64,000 nt of DNA, taken from positions 7,874,001-7,938,000 of the forward strand of contig NC_134991.1 in assembly GCF_050947335.1 (NCBI RefSeq), written 5' to 3'. The notes beneath the pieces were generated by a model. That model had not been told where the DNA came from. It ran no database searches and saw only the letters and a list, made by a program, of their open reading frames with translations. This stretch comes from Megachile rotundata (lineage: Eukaryota; Arthropoda; Insecta; Hymenoptera; Megachilidae). Shown piece by piece: positions 50,524 through 62,764 of this stretch. Each line of letters begins with the position of its first letter. Within the stretch, counting starts at the first letter, position 1. The translations under genes and the position numbers were made by a program.

Positions 50524-50906
50524 CTACGCGCTAGCTTCGTCGATTACTGTGATCACCCTATTATTAGGAGGCACATTAGTCACATGCCACTTCGTCTTCG
50601 AATCGGTTTCCTCGTTTGCCGATTGAAGAGTAGCAGGTCGTTCGATAGCTGGTTGACCACCTTTCGATCGCGCGATGGACCACCTTCGACCTCGGCGATC
50701 CATGATGATCGGCATCTCGGCGATCAAGTTATTCTCGAACTCCGACAGCATCAAATAGTTCTCGACTTTGTTGCACGAGGTTATGCAGTCGCCGATATAA
50801 TCGAGATCCTCGAGCATGTTGTCAGGCAGATCCATATCTGCGATACCCTCTTCGGAGATGCATGTTAGCTCGGGCTTCTCTGGCGCTAGAGCGTCGATCA
50901 TCTCAC
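50524..50906 (-). CDS. MCT-like last exon, cytosolic tail
   Basis: Acceptor GATTTAATTTCAG. It encodes an acidic stretch ADMDLPDNMLEDLDYIGDC, then NNLIAEMPIIMDRRGRRW, ending in TAG at 50524. The opposite-strand open frame at 50320-50868 is a shadow of it. Confidence 0.87.
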
Positions 50907-53900
50907 CTGAAATTAAATCAGATGAGTATTTAGGTATGTCTTAACATTACTGTTACGTATCTTGTGCGTTCGTAGCTTTACTTATACAGTTTGTGTAACT
51001 TTGTTTCAAGGACACAGAAAGATAACTTTTGATCTTGCTATTCTACGTAACTTTCAGTTAGGGTAACTTTGTTTTAAGGTGTGAAGATATCTTACTGTTC
51101 TATTTATACATCTTACTATTCCATTCGAGATGACTTTGGTTTAGTTAGTTTAACTCTCTTTCAAGACCAGAAGATCATTATTGTCGATCTTGCTGGTCTA
51201 TTTGAAATAACTTTGGTTCAGTTAGTATAATACTGTTTTAGGACCAAAAGATCATCATTGGCTATTTTACTGTTCGATTGGAAATAACTTTGCTTCAGTT
51301 AATATAACTCTATTTCAAGACCATCAAAAGATCATCATTGTCCATCATACTGTTTTATTTAAGATAACTTTGCTTCAGTTAGTGTAACTTTGTTTCAAAA
51401 CTAAAAGATCACCATTGTCCATCTGGCTGATCTGTTCAGAACAATTTTGATTGAGTCAATGCAAAAGTAGGGTTAACATAGTTTAATGTTGTTCAAAAGA
51501 TGATCATTATTCATCCAGTACTACTTAAACTAATTTTAATTCAGTTAGCGTAACATTGTCTGTAAGTCAGAAAAAGATCATTGTCCATCATACTGTTCTA
51601 TTTGGAATAATTTTAGTTCAGTTACTATAATTTGCAAATCAGATATTTTTTATTTGTCCACCCTGTTATTTGTTTACCCTGTTCATATGTCCATTCCATG
51701 ACGTTTGTTTTAGTTACCTTTGTAGCATCTTTAGTGTGCGTTTATATTTTGTACCTGGAGTTGGAGATATTTCAGTGCCCAGAACAAGTGCAGCTGCAGC
51801 AGCCCCAGCAGTAGCCACATGTGGACCATCGTTTTCCGGTTCCTGACTGAACGATAGTTTCCGGCGTTGTGGACAATTGTCCGAGACGCAGAGGTGCTTG
51901 GTCCCGTTAGACCTGGTGTGTTTGTGTCTAGACAAATTTCTTCTGTGGAGGTCTATGAAGAAGAGTGTGAAGCCACCCACTAGAACGCAGGTTGAGCTGA
52001 AATAATAACCAGCCTTTCCTCCGCAACTTACGTTCATGTAACCTAAAACAATCGTGGTTGAGTTGTTCAATAATTTGCATACATTTTTATCGTACTCGTA
52101 TCGTGATTTATTCCATCAAGTATGATACTTTATGAACATTCTTCATCAAATATGATGTCACTTTATGAACACTCTTCATTAATGTCACTTTATGAACATT
52201 CATCATCAATGTCAACATCTTAGACAAATCATAATACAACTTTGCAAAAATTCTATATCAGATACGATATAACTTTATAAAGATTCGATATCAAATATGA
52301 TGTAGCTTTGTGACCATTCTTCACCCAATATGATATTTTATGAATTTTCTATACAAATCATAAGTTTATAATTCTACATTAAATATAATGTAACTTTATG
52401 AAAATTCTATATCAACTATGATGTAGCATTATGAACATCAGACATGATGTAATTGTAAGGAAATTCTTAATTACCTGAAATTGGGACTCCAATAGCTATG
52501 GGTATGGCTTGAGAACATTGCACGAAGCCCCACGTTCTGGCAAAGTTCCTAGCTCTGACTCTTTCGTAGGTGTACATTTTGAGACTGTAGTGGTAACCAC
52601 CGCAAAAGATACCTATAGAACCGACCAAATAAACCACAAGAAACTTACAGTTTATAAATAACTTAATGTTTGAATATGTAATGAACCATTGTGATCAAGA
52701 AATGTTACTTCACTTGGTCTATCTTTGCATTTCTAGTGACTCAACTTTATCAGCAAGAATTTTAATCTCTTATTAACTCTTTCGATGTTAAATACCTGTT
52801 GCAAGTAAATCATTTACATAAGTAGACCTGAATATCAGTCATTTTTGATATGTTCGAAAATTGTAGTGATTGAAAATTGCATACCATCATTTGTTTAAAA
52901 AATATATTAAATACATCAAAAATGTATCTTCTGCAAATTGTTAGCACTTCCTTAATTTTTGCTCAACTTCGACAAATGAATGTGCCAAAACAATAAATTG
53001 TTAACACAATTTACACATATGTATCACAACAATTTCCAGGTTAACAACTTATGTTACAATAATGTTCACATTGAACGAAGTATAAAGTGCAAATAAGGAC
53101 CGCTAGTGCAAGAGAAGAGGCGTTTTTTACGAGAAAAAATGTCGTACCGTAAATCCAGGCGAACATGACGTATCCATGATAATTTCCTTGCACGGCAGTG
53201 AGGGCCAGAATACACAGTCCGCATACAAATATCGCAGCTTGCGTAAGATACTGACGTGCGATCCTGCATTCGACGCTGCGATGCACGACTAACAAACCAA
53301 AGGCCACGCAACCGAGGGTCCAGGCCAAGCCGAGATAAGCTTGAAGTAGAACTACGGTGTCACCGAGTCCTTCTTCCTCGGCCTGATGTGCCTAACACCA
53401 AATAAAAGAGTCAGGACAATGTACCTACGTCATAAATTGAACTCTTCACATTTTTCGGTTTCATTGATAGATGTGGATAGACATTGATAGAAGGTGACAA
53501 ACGGAGATTTAGTATTGGAGGTCCAATTGGATAGTTGGGAACATGGGTTTGTGTGGACATATTTGTGAATTTGGAGAGTGGTGCATTTGGGAATTTGGGG
53601 ATTTGGGGATTTGGAAATTTGTGGATTTGGAAATTGGTGAATTTGGGGATTTGGAAACTGGTGAATTTGGGGATTTGCAAGCTTGTGAATTTGGGGATTT
53701 GGAAATTGGTGAATTTGGGGATTTGGAAACTGGTGAATTTGGGGATTTGCAAGCTTGTGAATTTGGGGATTTGGAAATTGGTGAATTTGGGAATTCGGGG
53801 ATTTGGGGATTTGGAAATTTGTGGATTTGGAAATTGGTGAATTTGGGGATTTGGAAACTGGCGAATTTGGGGATTTGCAAGCTTGTGAATTTGGGGATTT

Positions 53901-56900
53901 AGAAATTGGTGAATTTGGGAATTTGGGGATTTGGTAGCTTGTGAATTTGGGGATTTGGAAATTTGGGAATTTGGAAATTGGCGAATTTGGGGATTTGGAA
54001 GCTTGCGAATTTAGGGATTTGGAAACTAGTGAATTTGGAGATTTCGGGGTTTGGAAACTGGCGAATTTGGGGATTTGCAAGCTTGTGAATTTGGGGATTT
54101 AGAAATTGGTGAATTTGGGAATTTGGGGATTTGGAAATTGGTGAATTTGGGAATTCGGGGATTTGGGGATTTGGAAATTTGTGGATTTGGAAATTGGTGA
54201 ATTTGGGGATTTGGAAACTGGCGAATTTGGGGATTTGCAAGCTTGTGAATTTGGGGATTTAGAAATTGGTGAATTTGGGAATTTGGGGATTTGGTAGCTT
54301 GTGAATTTGGGGATTTGGAAATTTGGGAATTTGGAAATTGGCGAATTTGGGGATTTGGAAGCTTGCGAATTTAGGGATTTGGAAACTAGTGAATTTGGAG
54401 ATTTCGGGGTTTGGAAACTGGCGAATTTGGGGATTTGCAAGCTTGTGAATTTGGGGATTTAGAAATTGGTGAATTTGGGAATTTGGGGATTTGGAAATTG
54501 GTGAATTTGGAAATTGGCGAATTTGGGGATTTGGAAGCTTGCGAATTTAGGGATTTGGAAACTAGTGAATTTGGAGATTTGGGGGTTTGGAAACTGGTGA
54601 TTTTGGGAATTTGGGAGCTTGTGAATTTGGGGATTTGGAAACTGGTGCATTTGGGTATTTGGGGATTTGGGGATTTGGAAATTGGTGAATTTGGGAATTT
54701 GGGGATTTGGTAGCTTGCGAATTTAGGGATTTGGAAACTGGTGCATTTGGGTATTTGGGGATTTGGGGATTTGGAAATTGGTGAATTTGGAGATTTGGGA
54801 GCTTGTGAATTTGGGGATTTGGAAACTAGTTAATTTGGGGATTTGGGGATTTGGGGTTTGGAAACTGGTGAATTTCGAGATTTGGAGATTGGTGAATTTG
54901 GAGATTTGGGAGCTTGTGAATTTGGGGATTTGGAAACTAGTTAATTTGGGGATTTGGAAACTGCTGAATTTGGAGATTTGAAAATTGGTGAATTTGGAGA
55001 TTTGGGGGTTTGGAAACTGGTGAATTTGGGGATTTGGGGATTTGGGGATTTGGGAATTTGGATATTTGGAAACTGGTGAATTTGGGGATTTGGAAATTGG
55101 TGAATTTGGGGATTTGGAAACTGGTGAGTTTGGGGATTTGGCTTATGAATTTAAGGATTTTTATATTTGAAGGTTTGGGAGATTGGGGTTTCGAAAATTT
55201 GGATTTTTGTTGGTGTGGGAATTTGAGATTTGGGGTTCTGAGAATTTGGGGTTCGTGAACTTGAGGATTTGACAAATTCTCAAATTTGAGGATTTTAGAA
55301 GTTAAAAGATGTGTATAGATTTTAAGATTCTTGTGGAGTTTAGATTTGAAGTTTGAGAATTTAGAAATTTAGGGGTTTGAAAGTTCAACCACTTGCAAAC
55401 TTAAGCATTCTGGAATTTGGATTTTTGCAAATATTTGTGACTTAGTGTCTGAAGATTTTGGAACGTAGAAGTTGATTTGTAACTTTAGGAATTTAATGAA
55501 TCAGAAGTTTGAGAGATTAACTTGACACAATTATCATATCTGTGAATCTACGAGTTCGAGAACTTATAATTTACATGAAACTGTTTACCAAGTAAAATAT
55601 TGGTGTATTGATCCCAAAGGCAGATATCCCAGTCGATACTAGAAGTATCCTTACGGTTTTGCTCTTCAAGGTACTAAAATCGAAGAAGGGAGGTCTGTCG
55701 TCCGTCTTGTTCTTGTCTTTAATCTTGCGTTTATGGTTCTTCAGATGCAAAATCGCTCGACGTTGTGGATGATAGAGAGACGCGCTTCGATAAAAGGTAC
55801 CTAAGATGAAAGTTAGAAAAACTACACCGGTCACTGCTTGAAGACCCAAACGCCATCCAATTTTGCTGAAATTAAAGCAATAATTTTTTCATTTTTATGT
55901 GATTTTTTATCGATAATGTATTTTACTTCATAATTGAATTTATCTTACAATTTAATTAATTTTGTTGATTGCAAAGTTAATTAAATTTAAAATTGCATTT
56001 CTGTGCTAGATATTTTATTCATGTTATATTTGATTATGACAATATTTCATTAATTTTGGATATTATACAATTTAATTAACGTTAATGATTTATTTCTAAA
56101 TGTTTAAATTTAAATTGAATTTAAATGTTAAATCTAATATTTAATCTTGGGTGTTATAATTTAATTGTTGCGAACAATTATTATATAAAATTACCTGATC
56201 ATTCCTTTTATAAAAGCAGACATAACAGCAATACCAAGGCCACTTCCGGATACGATGAAAATCTCGACAAGTTCTCTTCTTCTCTTAAAATATTGCGCCA
56301 CCATAAGAGTGCTGCAGTCCCTCGTCATGCCAACCCCTATGCCTACGTAAAATAATTAATGTCACAAGATAAACTTCTCGTTACCCTAATCTTTGTTATC
56401 CTCCTAAAGTAATTGTTTACTATAGAAATCGCCCGGAAGGATCTTTTAAAGCTCTTAGGGGTGAAAATAATGGGGAAGGAATTTGCAAAAGTTCTACTGT
56501 AATTATTCAGAAAGACACATATTACAATTTTATTGTTAATATTTTAATTCCGAAAATCTGAACAATAAATGTATTCATTAATACATGTAAATAATTCTAC
56601 AGATATAATACATAAAATTAGACAAGTGCATTGTGAATAAAATATATGAAATTAGACAGGTGTATTGTAAATAAAATACATCAAATCAGATAAGTATATT
56701 GTGAATAAAATACACGAAGTCAGACAAATGTATTGTATTATAAATTAAATACACAAAGTCAGACAAGTGTATCATAAATAAAATACACGAAGTCAGACAA
56801 ATGTATTATATTATAAATTAAATACACAAAGTCAGACAAGTGTATCATAAATAAAGTAGATGAAGTCAGATAGATATATTATAAATAAAATATACAAAGT

Positions 56901-58095
56901 CAGACAAATGCATTATAAATAAAATAGATAAAATCAGCATGTATAATAAATAAGATACATAAAATCAGATAAATGTACCCCAAACAAAATACACTAAATC
57001 AGATAATTGTATCTCACACAAAATATATTAAGTCAGATAAATGTCCCCCAAACAAAATCAGATAAAAATATTGTAAATAAACTACATAAAACACATTGTA
57101 TAAAAAACACATAAAATCAGAAATAAATATATATATATACCAAATAAAGTACATAAAATAATCACATCATGTAAAAAATACGTAAAATCAAAAACAAATA
57201 TATTCCAAATAAAGTACATAAAATACATTGTGTAAACAATACATAAAGCCAAAAATAAATATTTGACAAATAAAATACATAAACTTCATTTAGGTTTCCC
57301 TCACAAACCAGTAAAAAAAGAATCGATAGCCCAAAATAATTTGAACTACCAAATTTCCAAATTTCCAAATTCCTAAATTTCCAAATACCTAAATTCTCAA
57401 ACCTCCAAATCTCAAAATTCCCAAATTCCTAAACTTCGAAATACTTAGTTTACCAAATCTCTAATTTTCAAAATCCCAAATTTTCCAAATCCTAAAACTC
57501 CCAAATTCTAAATCTTCTAAATCCCAAAATTCCCTAATTTCGCAAACTTCCCAAATCCCAAAATTCCCAAATCCTCCAATCCCCAAATTCCCAAATTCTC
57601 AAATCCAACATCCCTCGATTCCTACATTCTAAAATTTCTAAAACCCCAAATTCTCAAACCTTCAAATCTCAAAATTCCCAGATTCCTATATTTCGCGATT
57701 CCAAAATTCGCAAATCCTCTAATCCCTAAATTCTCAAATTTACAAATCTCAAAATCCCTAGATTCCTACATTCCAAAATCCCCAAAATTCACAAAATAAT
57801 TTAAATCCAAAAGGGCTAGAAAGAGTTAGGGGTAACTTTCACTTACTAGATTAACTATTTTGCAAAGTGAAAGTACACGAAATTTTATGTTATTTTTTCA
57901 ATGACTCACCCACAACGGTGCCATAGCTGAAGAACAACTGGTGGAATTGCGAGGCGAAAGAAGTGAAGAGGCAACCGAGTGCTGTAACGAGGCCACCCAA
58001 CACCGCGGTAAGCCTTGTGCTTTTTCGTCGACAAAATGCTATTGTCACGGGCGAAACTAGCAAAGCCACTCCCGTCGACATTGCTCCTAGCCATC
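50524..58095 (-). CDS. monocarboxylate-transporter-like protein (SLC16, MFS), 5' end off window
   Basis: Seven coding exons join in phase: 58095-57910, 56342-56195, 55865-55589, 53391-53148, 52612-52475, 52042-51755 and 50906-50524 (TAG stop). Together they give about 554 residues. All borders are GT/AG. The SLC16 signature is YFKRRRELVEIFIVSGSGLG in the second of these. Others are the WLGAMSTGVALLVSP start of segment 2, a long charged cytosolic loop (HLKNHKRKIKDKNKTDD), and the ARTWGFVQCSQAIPIAIGVP segment. Segment 1 and the usual DGGWGW motif are missing and must be encoded beyond the right edge, because the first visible exon starts in phase 1. The C-terminus is a roughly 200-residue cytosolic tail with a poly-Ala stretch and conserved-looking EEGIADMDLPDNMLEDLDY. 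Family members carry monocarboxylates or related small solutes with protons; the substrate cannot be told from sequence. Its introns are heavily loaded with tandem repeats. Confidence 0.9.
50907..51754. repeat. MCT intron with diverged ~80-100 bp tandem repeat (51060-51640)
   Basis: Units combine TAACTTTGTTTCAAGACCA, AAAGATCATCATTGTCCATC and TACTGTTCTATTTGAAATAA, about six diverged copies. Confidence 0.75.
51755..52042 (-). CDS. MCT-like exon, last membrane segment and tail start
   Basis: Acceptor GATTGTTTTAG, donor CTCCAG/GTACAA. It encodes GKAGYYFSSTCVLVGGFTLF, then a basic, serine-rich cytosolic tail with an Ala-rich stretch (ATAGAAAAALVLG). Confidence 0.87.
52090..52450. repeat. diverged ~38-bp repeat in MCT intron
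   Basis: Words TCAAATATGATGTAACTTTA and TGAACATTCTTCATCAA alternate with irregular spacing, roughly eight copies. Confidence 0.7.
52475..52612 (-). CDS. MCT-like exon, segment 11 region
   Basis: Acceptor GTTCTATAG, donor TTTCAG/GTAATT. It encodes GIFCGGYHYSLKMYTYERV and ARNFARTWGFVQCSQAIPIA. Confidence 0.88.
52613..53147 (-). other. MCT intron, unique sequence
   Basis: AT-rich intron with no array or embedded gene recognised. Confidence 0.6.
53148..53391 (-). CDS. MCT-like exon, segments 8-10
   Basis: Acceptor TTTGGTGTTAG, donor TTTACG/GTACGA. It encodes AHQAEEEGLGDTVVLLQAYL, then LAWTLGCVAFGLLVVHR and ARQYLTQAAIFVCGLCILAL. Confidence 0.88.
53570..55145. repeat. G-rich minisatellite in MCT intron with exact 360-bp duplication
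   Basis: Basic words are GAATTTGGGGATTTGGAAAC and TGGTGAATTTGG (about 21-24 bp). The stretch 53761-54120 is repeated base for base at 54121-54480, and the match continues some 30 bases further. Many long open frames on both strands are by-products of the 3-fold periodicity. Confidence 0.95.
55589..55865 (-). CDS. MCT-like exon spanning the central cytosolic loop
   Basis: Acceptor TTTAATTTCAG, donor TACTTG/GTAAAC. It encodes GWRLGLQAVTGVVFLTFILG, a Lys/Arg-rich loop, then FDFSTLKSKTVRILLVSTGI at the start of segment 7. Confidence 0.88.
56195..56342 (-). CDS. MCT-like exon with YF-RR signature
   Basis: Acceptor TTTTACGTAG, donor ATCAG/GTAATT. It encodes GIGVGMTRDCSTLMVAQYF and KRRRELVEIFIVSGSGLG, the second conserved SLC16 motif. 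Confidence 0.92.
56590..57290. repeat. ~37-45 bp tandem repeat in MCT intron
   Basis: Units of type AATAAAATACACGAAGTCAG and ACAAATGTATTGTA recur about sixteen times. Two adjacent larger copies of TCAGACAAGTGTATCATAAA are at about 56759 and 56831. Confidence 0.8.
57345..57790. repeat. C-rich tract, copy A of a ~430-bp dispersed duplication
   Basis: Irregular CCAAATTTCCAAATTCC sequence in the MCT intron. Word order closely matches 61855-62280 over its length, including the landmarks ACTCCCAAATTCTAAATCTT, TTTCTAAAACCCCAAATTCT and CCAGATTCCTATATTT. Confidence 0.85.
57910..58095 (-). CDS. MCT-like, first visible exon
   Basis: Acceptor CTTTGTTGCAG, donor GTGG/GTGAGT. It encodes WLGAMSTGVALLVSPVTIAF and the LTAVLGGLVTALGCLFTSFA segment. 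It needs one base from an upstream exon. Confidence 0.9.
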
Positions 58096-58549
58096 CTGCA
58101 ACAAAGTTAATAAAGGTTTCAAAATTGATTCGAATAAATTGCGCATGAAGAACAGCGTATAAAAGTTTGCGAACTACGACCCCCGATTCAACTGGCGCCT
58201 CTCATTCGCCATATTTTCTTCAATTTTATTGTCTATTCGTTTTCTTATGTATAGATGCCTTATCTGATTTATCACGTCTCCATTTTAAAGTTTCACTGCT
58301 ATCTCGATGCATTCGTAATCTGAGAAGATATTCCTGCTGCGTCTGCGAAACCTTTGCACGGCAAAAATCTGTCTTCTTTATCGGTCGACTTCATCTTGGA
58401 AATTAATTGATGGAAGCAAGTGGTTTTTATTACAGATACTTCGAGATTCACGGGTGTTTTATATTTAGGTTATGAAAGTTAGGTTAGAATTCTTATAGGT
58501 TATTTTAATGAGTGTTCTTGTTTGAATAACGACTCTCTTAAATACTTAA
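58096..58549 (-). other. 5' MCT intron, unique part
   Basis: It lies directly upstream of the first visible transporter exon. There is no open frame with a DGGWGW-type motif here, so the missing exon is farther away. Confidence 0.5.
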
Positions 58550-59480
58550 GTTAGTAAATCCCAAAATTCTCAAACTTCCAAATTCACAAATTACCAAATT
58601 CCTAAATTTTCAAATCTCCAAATTCTCAAACTTCCAAATTCACAAATTACCAAATTCCCAAATTTTCAAATCTCCAAGTTCTCAAACTTCCAAATCCCAA
58701 AATCCCCAAATTTCTATATGTCATAATTCCAAAATTCCCAAATCCTCCAATCTCCAAATCTTCAAATCCCCAAATTTTCAAATCTCCAAATTCTCAAACT
58801 TTCAAATCCCAAAATCCCCAAATTTCTATATGTCATAATTCCAAAATTCCCAAATCCTCCAATCCCCAAATTTTCAAATCCCCAAATTCTCAAATCCCCG
58901 AATTCTCAAACTTCCAAATTCAAAAATCCCCAAATTTCTATATGTCATAATTCCAAAATTCCCAAATCCTCCAATCCCCAAATCTTCAAATCCCCAAATT
59001 CTCAAATCCCCGAATTCTCAAACTTCCAAATCCCAAAATCCCCAAATTTCTATATGTCATAATTCCAAAATTCTCAAATCCTCCAATCCCCAAATCTTCA
59101 AATCCCCAAATTCTCAAATCCCCGAATTCTCAAACTTCCAAATCCCAAAATCCCCAAATTTCTATATGTCATAATTCCAAAATTCCCAAATCCTCCAATC
59201 CCCAAATCTTCAAATCCCCAAATTCTCAAATCCCCGAATTCTCAAACTTCCAAATCCCAAAATCCCCAAATTTCTATATGTCATAATTCCAAAATTCCCA
59301 AATCCTCCAATCCCCAAATCTTCAAATCCCCAAATTCTCAAATCCCCGAATTCTCAAACTTCCAAATTCAAAAATCCCCAAATTTCTATATGTCGTAATT
59401 CCAAAATTCCCAAATCCTCCAATCCCCAAATCTTCAAATCCCCAAATTCTCAAATCCCCGTATTCTCAAACTTCCAAATA
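58550..59480. repeat. 112-bp higher-order array of CCAAATT words, 7 copies
   Basis: TCTATATGTCATAATTCC occurs at 58713, 58825, 58937, 59049, 59161, 59273 and 59385 (the last with CGT for CAT), every step exactly 112 bp. Units are nearly identical: CCTCCAATCCCCAAATCTTC, then CCCCGAATTCTCAAACTTCC. Confidence 0.95.
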
Positions 59481-61490
59481 ATTAATGGTACAATATACTT
59501 CATACGCCCACAATTTCCTCTCAACAAAAAATAGAATAAATTTCGATAAAAAAAGATCTTTCCAAGGAAAGCACAAGATGATTTATTTAACTGGTGCTTT
59601 CACACAGATTGCTTTCCTAGAAATGGCAGATGAACCTCCAGATATAAGAATCAGAAATAAAAATGAAATAAAGTAGAAATAGGAAGTTGAAAGAATCAGC
59701 ATATTCGTGAAATAAATTCTACCCGATTTCGGTTCCAAAATATTGGTCAAAGCATTCTGGGATTTCATGACCACATTCGAGGACTCTCGAGGTTCGTTCT
59801 CATCGGTTCGATATACGATTAATGCGTTTCATGCGCCGTTCATTCCAAAGCAGTCATATTTCAGACTAGCGGTTTGCAATCATAATAAACGCTACACGTT
59901 CCCGAGGTACTCTTCAATTAGGACCGAATCGCGGCATGAGCGATATATCAAAGCTAATTCATGCTAGTCGCCGTTTCCATGACGATCTTCTCGATTCGTT
60001 TCAACGTCGTTCAAGCGAATCACTGTTAAGAAATCCGAATGATAAATCGATTCCATTTCGAGATAGCAACCGTGTTGCTTTTACTTTCGAAGCTGTTTGC
60101 GAACGATCTATTAGGTCACCGTAAAAATCGATGCGTTTTTCGCTGGAGGTTTAATTAATCTTTTAATGGGGAACATGACGATTGACACGTTCAATGTTGC
60201 GGAGGCTGATTGTGACTTTGTGTGATACAAATTGACTGCAATCTATGTTGATTGTACTTTCAATCGACTATGTGTATGATTTGATGCAATCAGTTATATT
60301 AATTACACATTTAATATTAGCAACTATATTAGATCTATTTTTAATGCAACAACTATGTGTAGGACTTAACACTGCAGCTAGTAACCAGTCAAAATGACTG
60401 ATTTCAAGTTTCATATTTTATACTGCAAAATTTTGTTGGCGTGTTTTTGTTGAAATGTCTGTCATATGTTGACAAAAATTTGTACATGTTGTTTGATGTC
60501 TCAATACTTATTTAATTTTTCACTTCATTTTTAATTTAGAAGTGTACACTTAACACTAGTAGTTCTAATGTTAATATAGTCAAGTTACAAGAACTTTTAG
60601 TGAGGTTGCAATATAATGAATTAAAGAATTTGAAAATATGCTTTTTCATAAATTTTTCAATTTCAAAATATAAACATCTGAACACCTGAACATTTGAAAA
60701 TTTATAAATGAAAAAATTCAGAAGTAAATATGAAAATTTGAATATTTAAACCTTCAAACACTTGAAAATTTGAAAATTCAAAAATTCCAAAATTTAAACC
60801 TTTATAAAATTTAAAAATTGTTTAATCTCAACTTTGAAATGTCAAGATATGAAAACTTGAATATTGAAAGTAAATGTAATTTTAATTTTAAAATAAAAAA
60901 TTTGGAAACCAGAAAAGTAGCAACTTGTAACAAAGTTGTTTTACCGTTGTAAGAGTAACGACATCGGTTGAAGACGAAACCATCAAGACTTTTGCAATCA
61001 TTCCGTACCTAATCCGGAGTTTTCTACGACAACCACGAATGATCAGTCTTCCTAAGACGCCTATTAATATAGGCAGACTAACTAAATAGAAGTTGACTCT
61101 CGATCCAGGTTAAAACCGTTTTAATTACAACCGCGACGTGTAGGCTAAGCGATTAACGACTCTCGACTTGTTCCAGTCATTCAATTAATTTTCATCGTTT
61201 CTTTGCAATCTGAATCGTGGATGTCGAGTGGATTATCGATCAGCGAGTAATTCTTTCCTTTTCTAATTTACCAATTACGATTGAGTTTTGTCGTTAGACA
61301 GCATTTGTACAATAAAAGGGAAGATTATTTATTTTGAAAAGAATTTTAGGTGATTGGGAGGCTTTTGGAATATTTAGGGACTTTTGTGTGTTTTCAAGTT
61401 TTTAAATTTTTTATTTGCGTTTTGTAATTGCAAATTACAAAATATTGGAATAGTGAAATTTTGTGAGTTTCAGATGAGTAAGGTTATAAA
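59481..61490. other. no supported gene
   Basis: Unique sequence, probably part of the long 5' intron of the transporter. 60640-60900 is low-complexity TTTGAAAATTTG. Short open frames at 59485-60124 show no recognisable domain. Confidence 0.4.
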
Positions 61491-61499
61491 TTTTCAAGT

Positions 61500-61850
61500 A
61501 ACTAAAGTTCCAAATTTCTAAATTTCTGAATTTCTGCATTTCTAAATTTCTAAATTTCTAAATTTCTAAATTTCTAAATTTCTAAACTTCTAAATTTCTA
61601 AATTTCTAAATTTCTAAATTTCTAAATCTCTAAATTTTTAAATTTCTAAGTTTCTAAATTACTAAATTATTAAATTATCAAATTACCAAATTACCAAATT
61701 ACCAAATTACCAAATTACCAAATTACCAAATTACCAAATTACCAAATTACCAAATTACCAAATTACCAAATTACCAAATTACCAAATTACCAAATTACCA
61801 AATTACCAAATTACTAAATTACCAAATTACCGAATTTCCAAATTTCCAAA
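61500..61850. repeat. 9-bp (AAATTTCTA)n followed by 8-bp (AATTACCA)n
   Basis: About 17 copies of AAATTTCTA (61515-61665), then AAATTATTAAATTATC, then about 19 copies of AATTACCA (61680-61835). These are two adjoining short-period arrays with different unit length. Confidence 0.95.
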
Positions 61851-62330
61851 TTTCCAAATTTCTAAATTTCCAAATCCCTAAATTCTCAAACCTCCAAATC
61901 TCAACATTCCCAAATTCCTAAACTTCGAAATCCTTAGTTTACCGAATCCCTTATTTTCCAAATCCCAAAACTTCCAAATCCTAAAACTCCCAAATTCTAA
62001 ATCTTCTAAATCCTAAAATTCTCTAAATTCGCAAACTTCCCAAATCCCAAAATTCCCAAATTCTCCAATCCCCAAATTCCCAAATTCTCAAATCCAAAAT
62101 CCGTCGATTCCTACATTCCAAAATTTCTAAAACCCCAAATTCTCAAACCTCCAAATCTCAAAATTCCCAGATTCCTATATTTGACGATTCCAAAATTCGC
62201 AAATCCTCCAATCCCCAAATTCTCAAATTTCCAAATCTCAAAATCCCTAGACTCCTACATTCCAAAATTCCCGAAATTCCCTAAGTTCCCAAAATTCCCA
62301 AATTCCCAAATTCCCAAATTCTCAAACTAT
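61851..62330. repeat. C-rich tract, copy B of the ~430-bp dispersed duplication
   Basis: Same landmarks in the same order and orientation as 57345-57790. Differences are scattered single bases and small gaps. Confidence 0.85.
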
Positions 62331-62764
62331 CACAAAAATAAATATCTTAAAACAATTTTCACCTACTCACAGATGCCTCCTCGAATTTCCCTTAATCCCC
62401 GAATTACAAATCACTGTTCACCACCAAGATTTATCACGCCTCAGGGAAAATAGAATCTGTCACAGGAAGAATCGGTTTTTCGATTGATAGATACGTGCGA
62501 CAGAAACTAATCAACGTTTCACAAGAAACAACCGTTGGATAAGAATTTATCGATCACCTGTCCATGTGATTTTCCATGCGACTGTTAGTCACACATACAC
62601 TATATTATCCGGGTGACAAAAAGGGACGGTTATTAATCTCACAGGAACAGTTGAAACATGATAGAGCCACGTGCTAAATGTTCCACGTTCGTCGGAAATA
62701 ACTTATTCTTCAGGCATGCTCGCTCTCATTTAACCTCATACTCTTTTTTTGCTCTTGCGAGCAC

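Noticed and set aside
53411..55275. Many 100-216 codon frames with IPKFTNFQ- or LVNLGIWK-like repeats
   Set aside because: Minisatellite frames inside a well-supported transporter intron.
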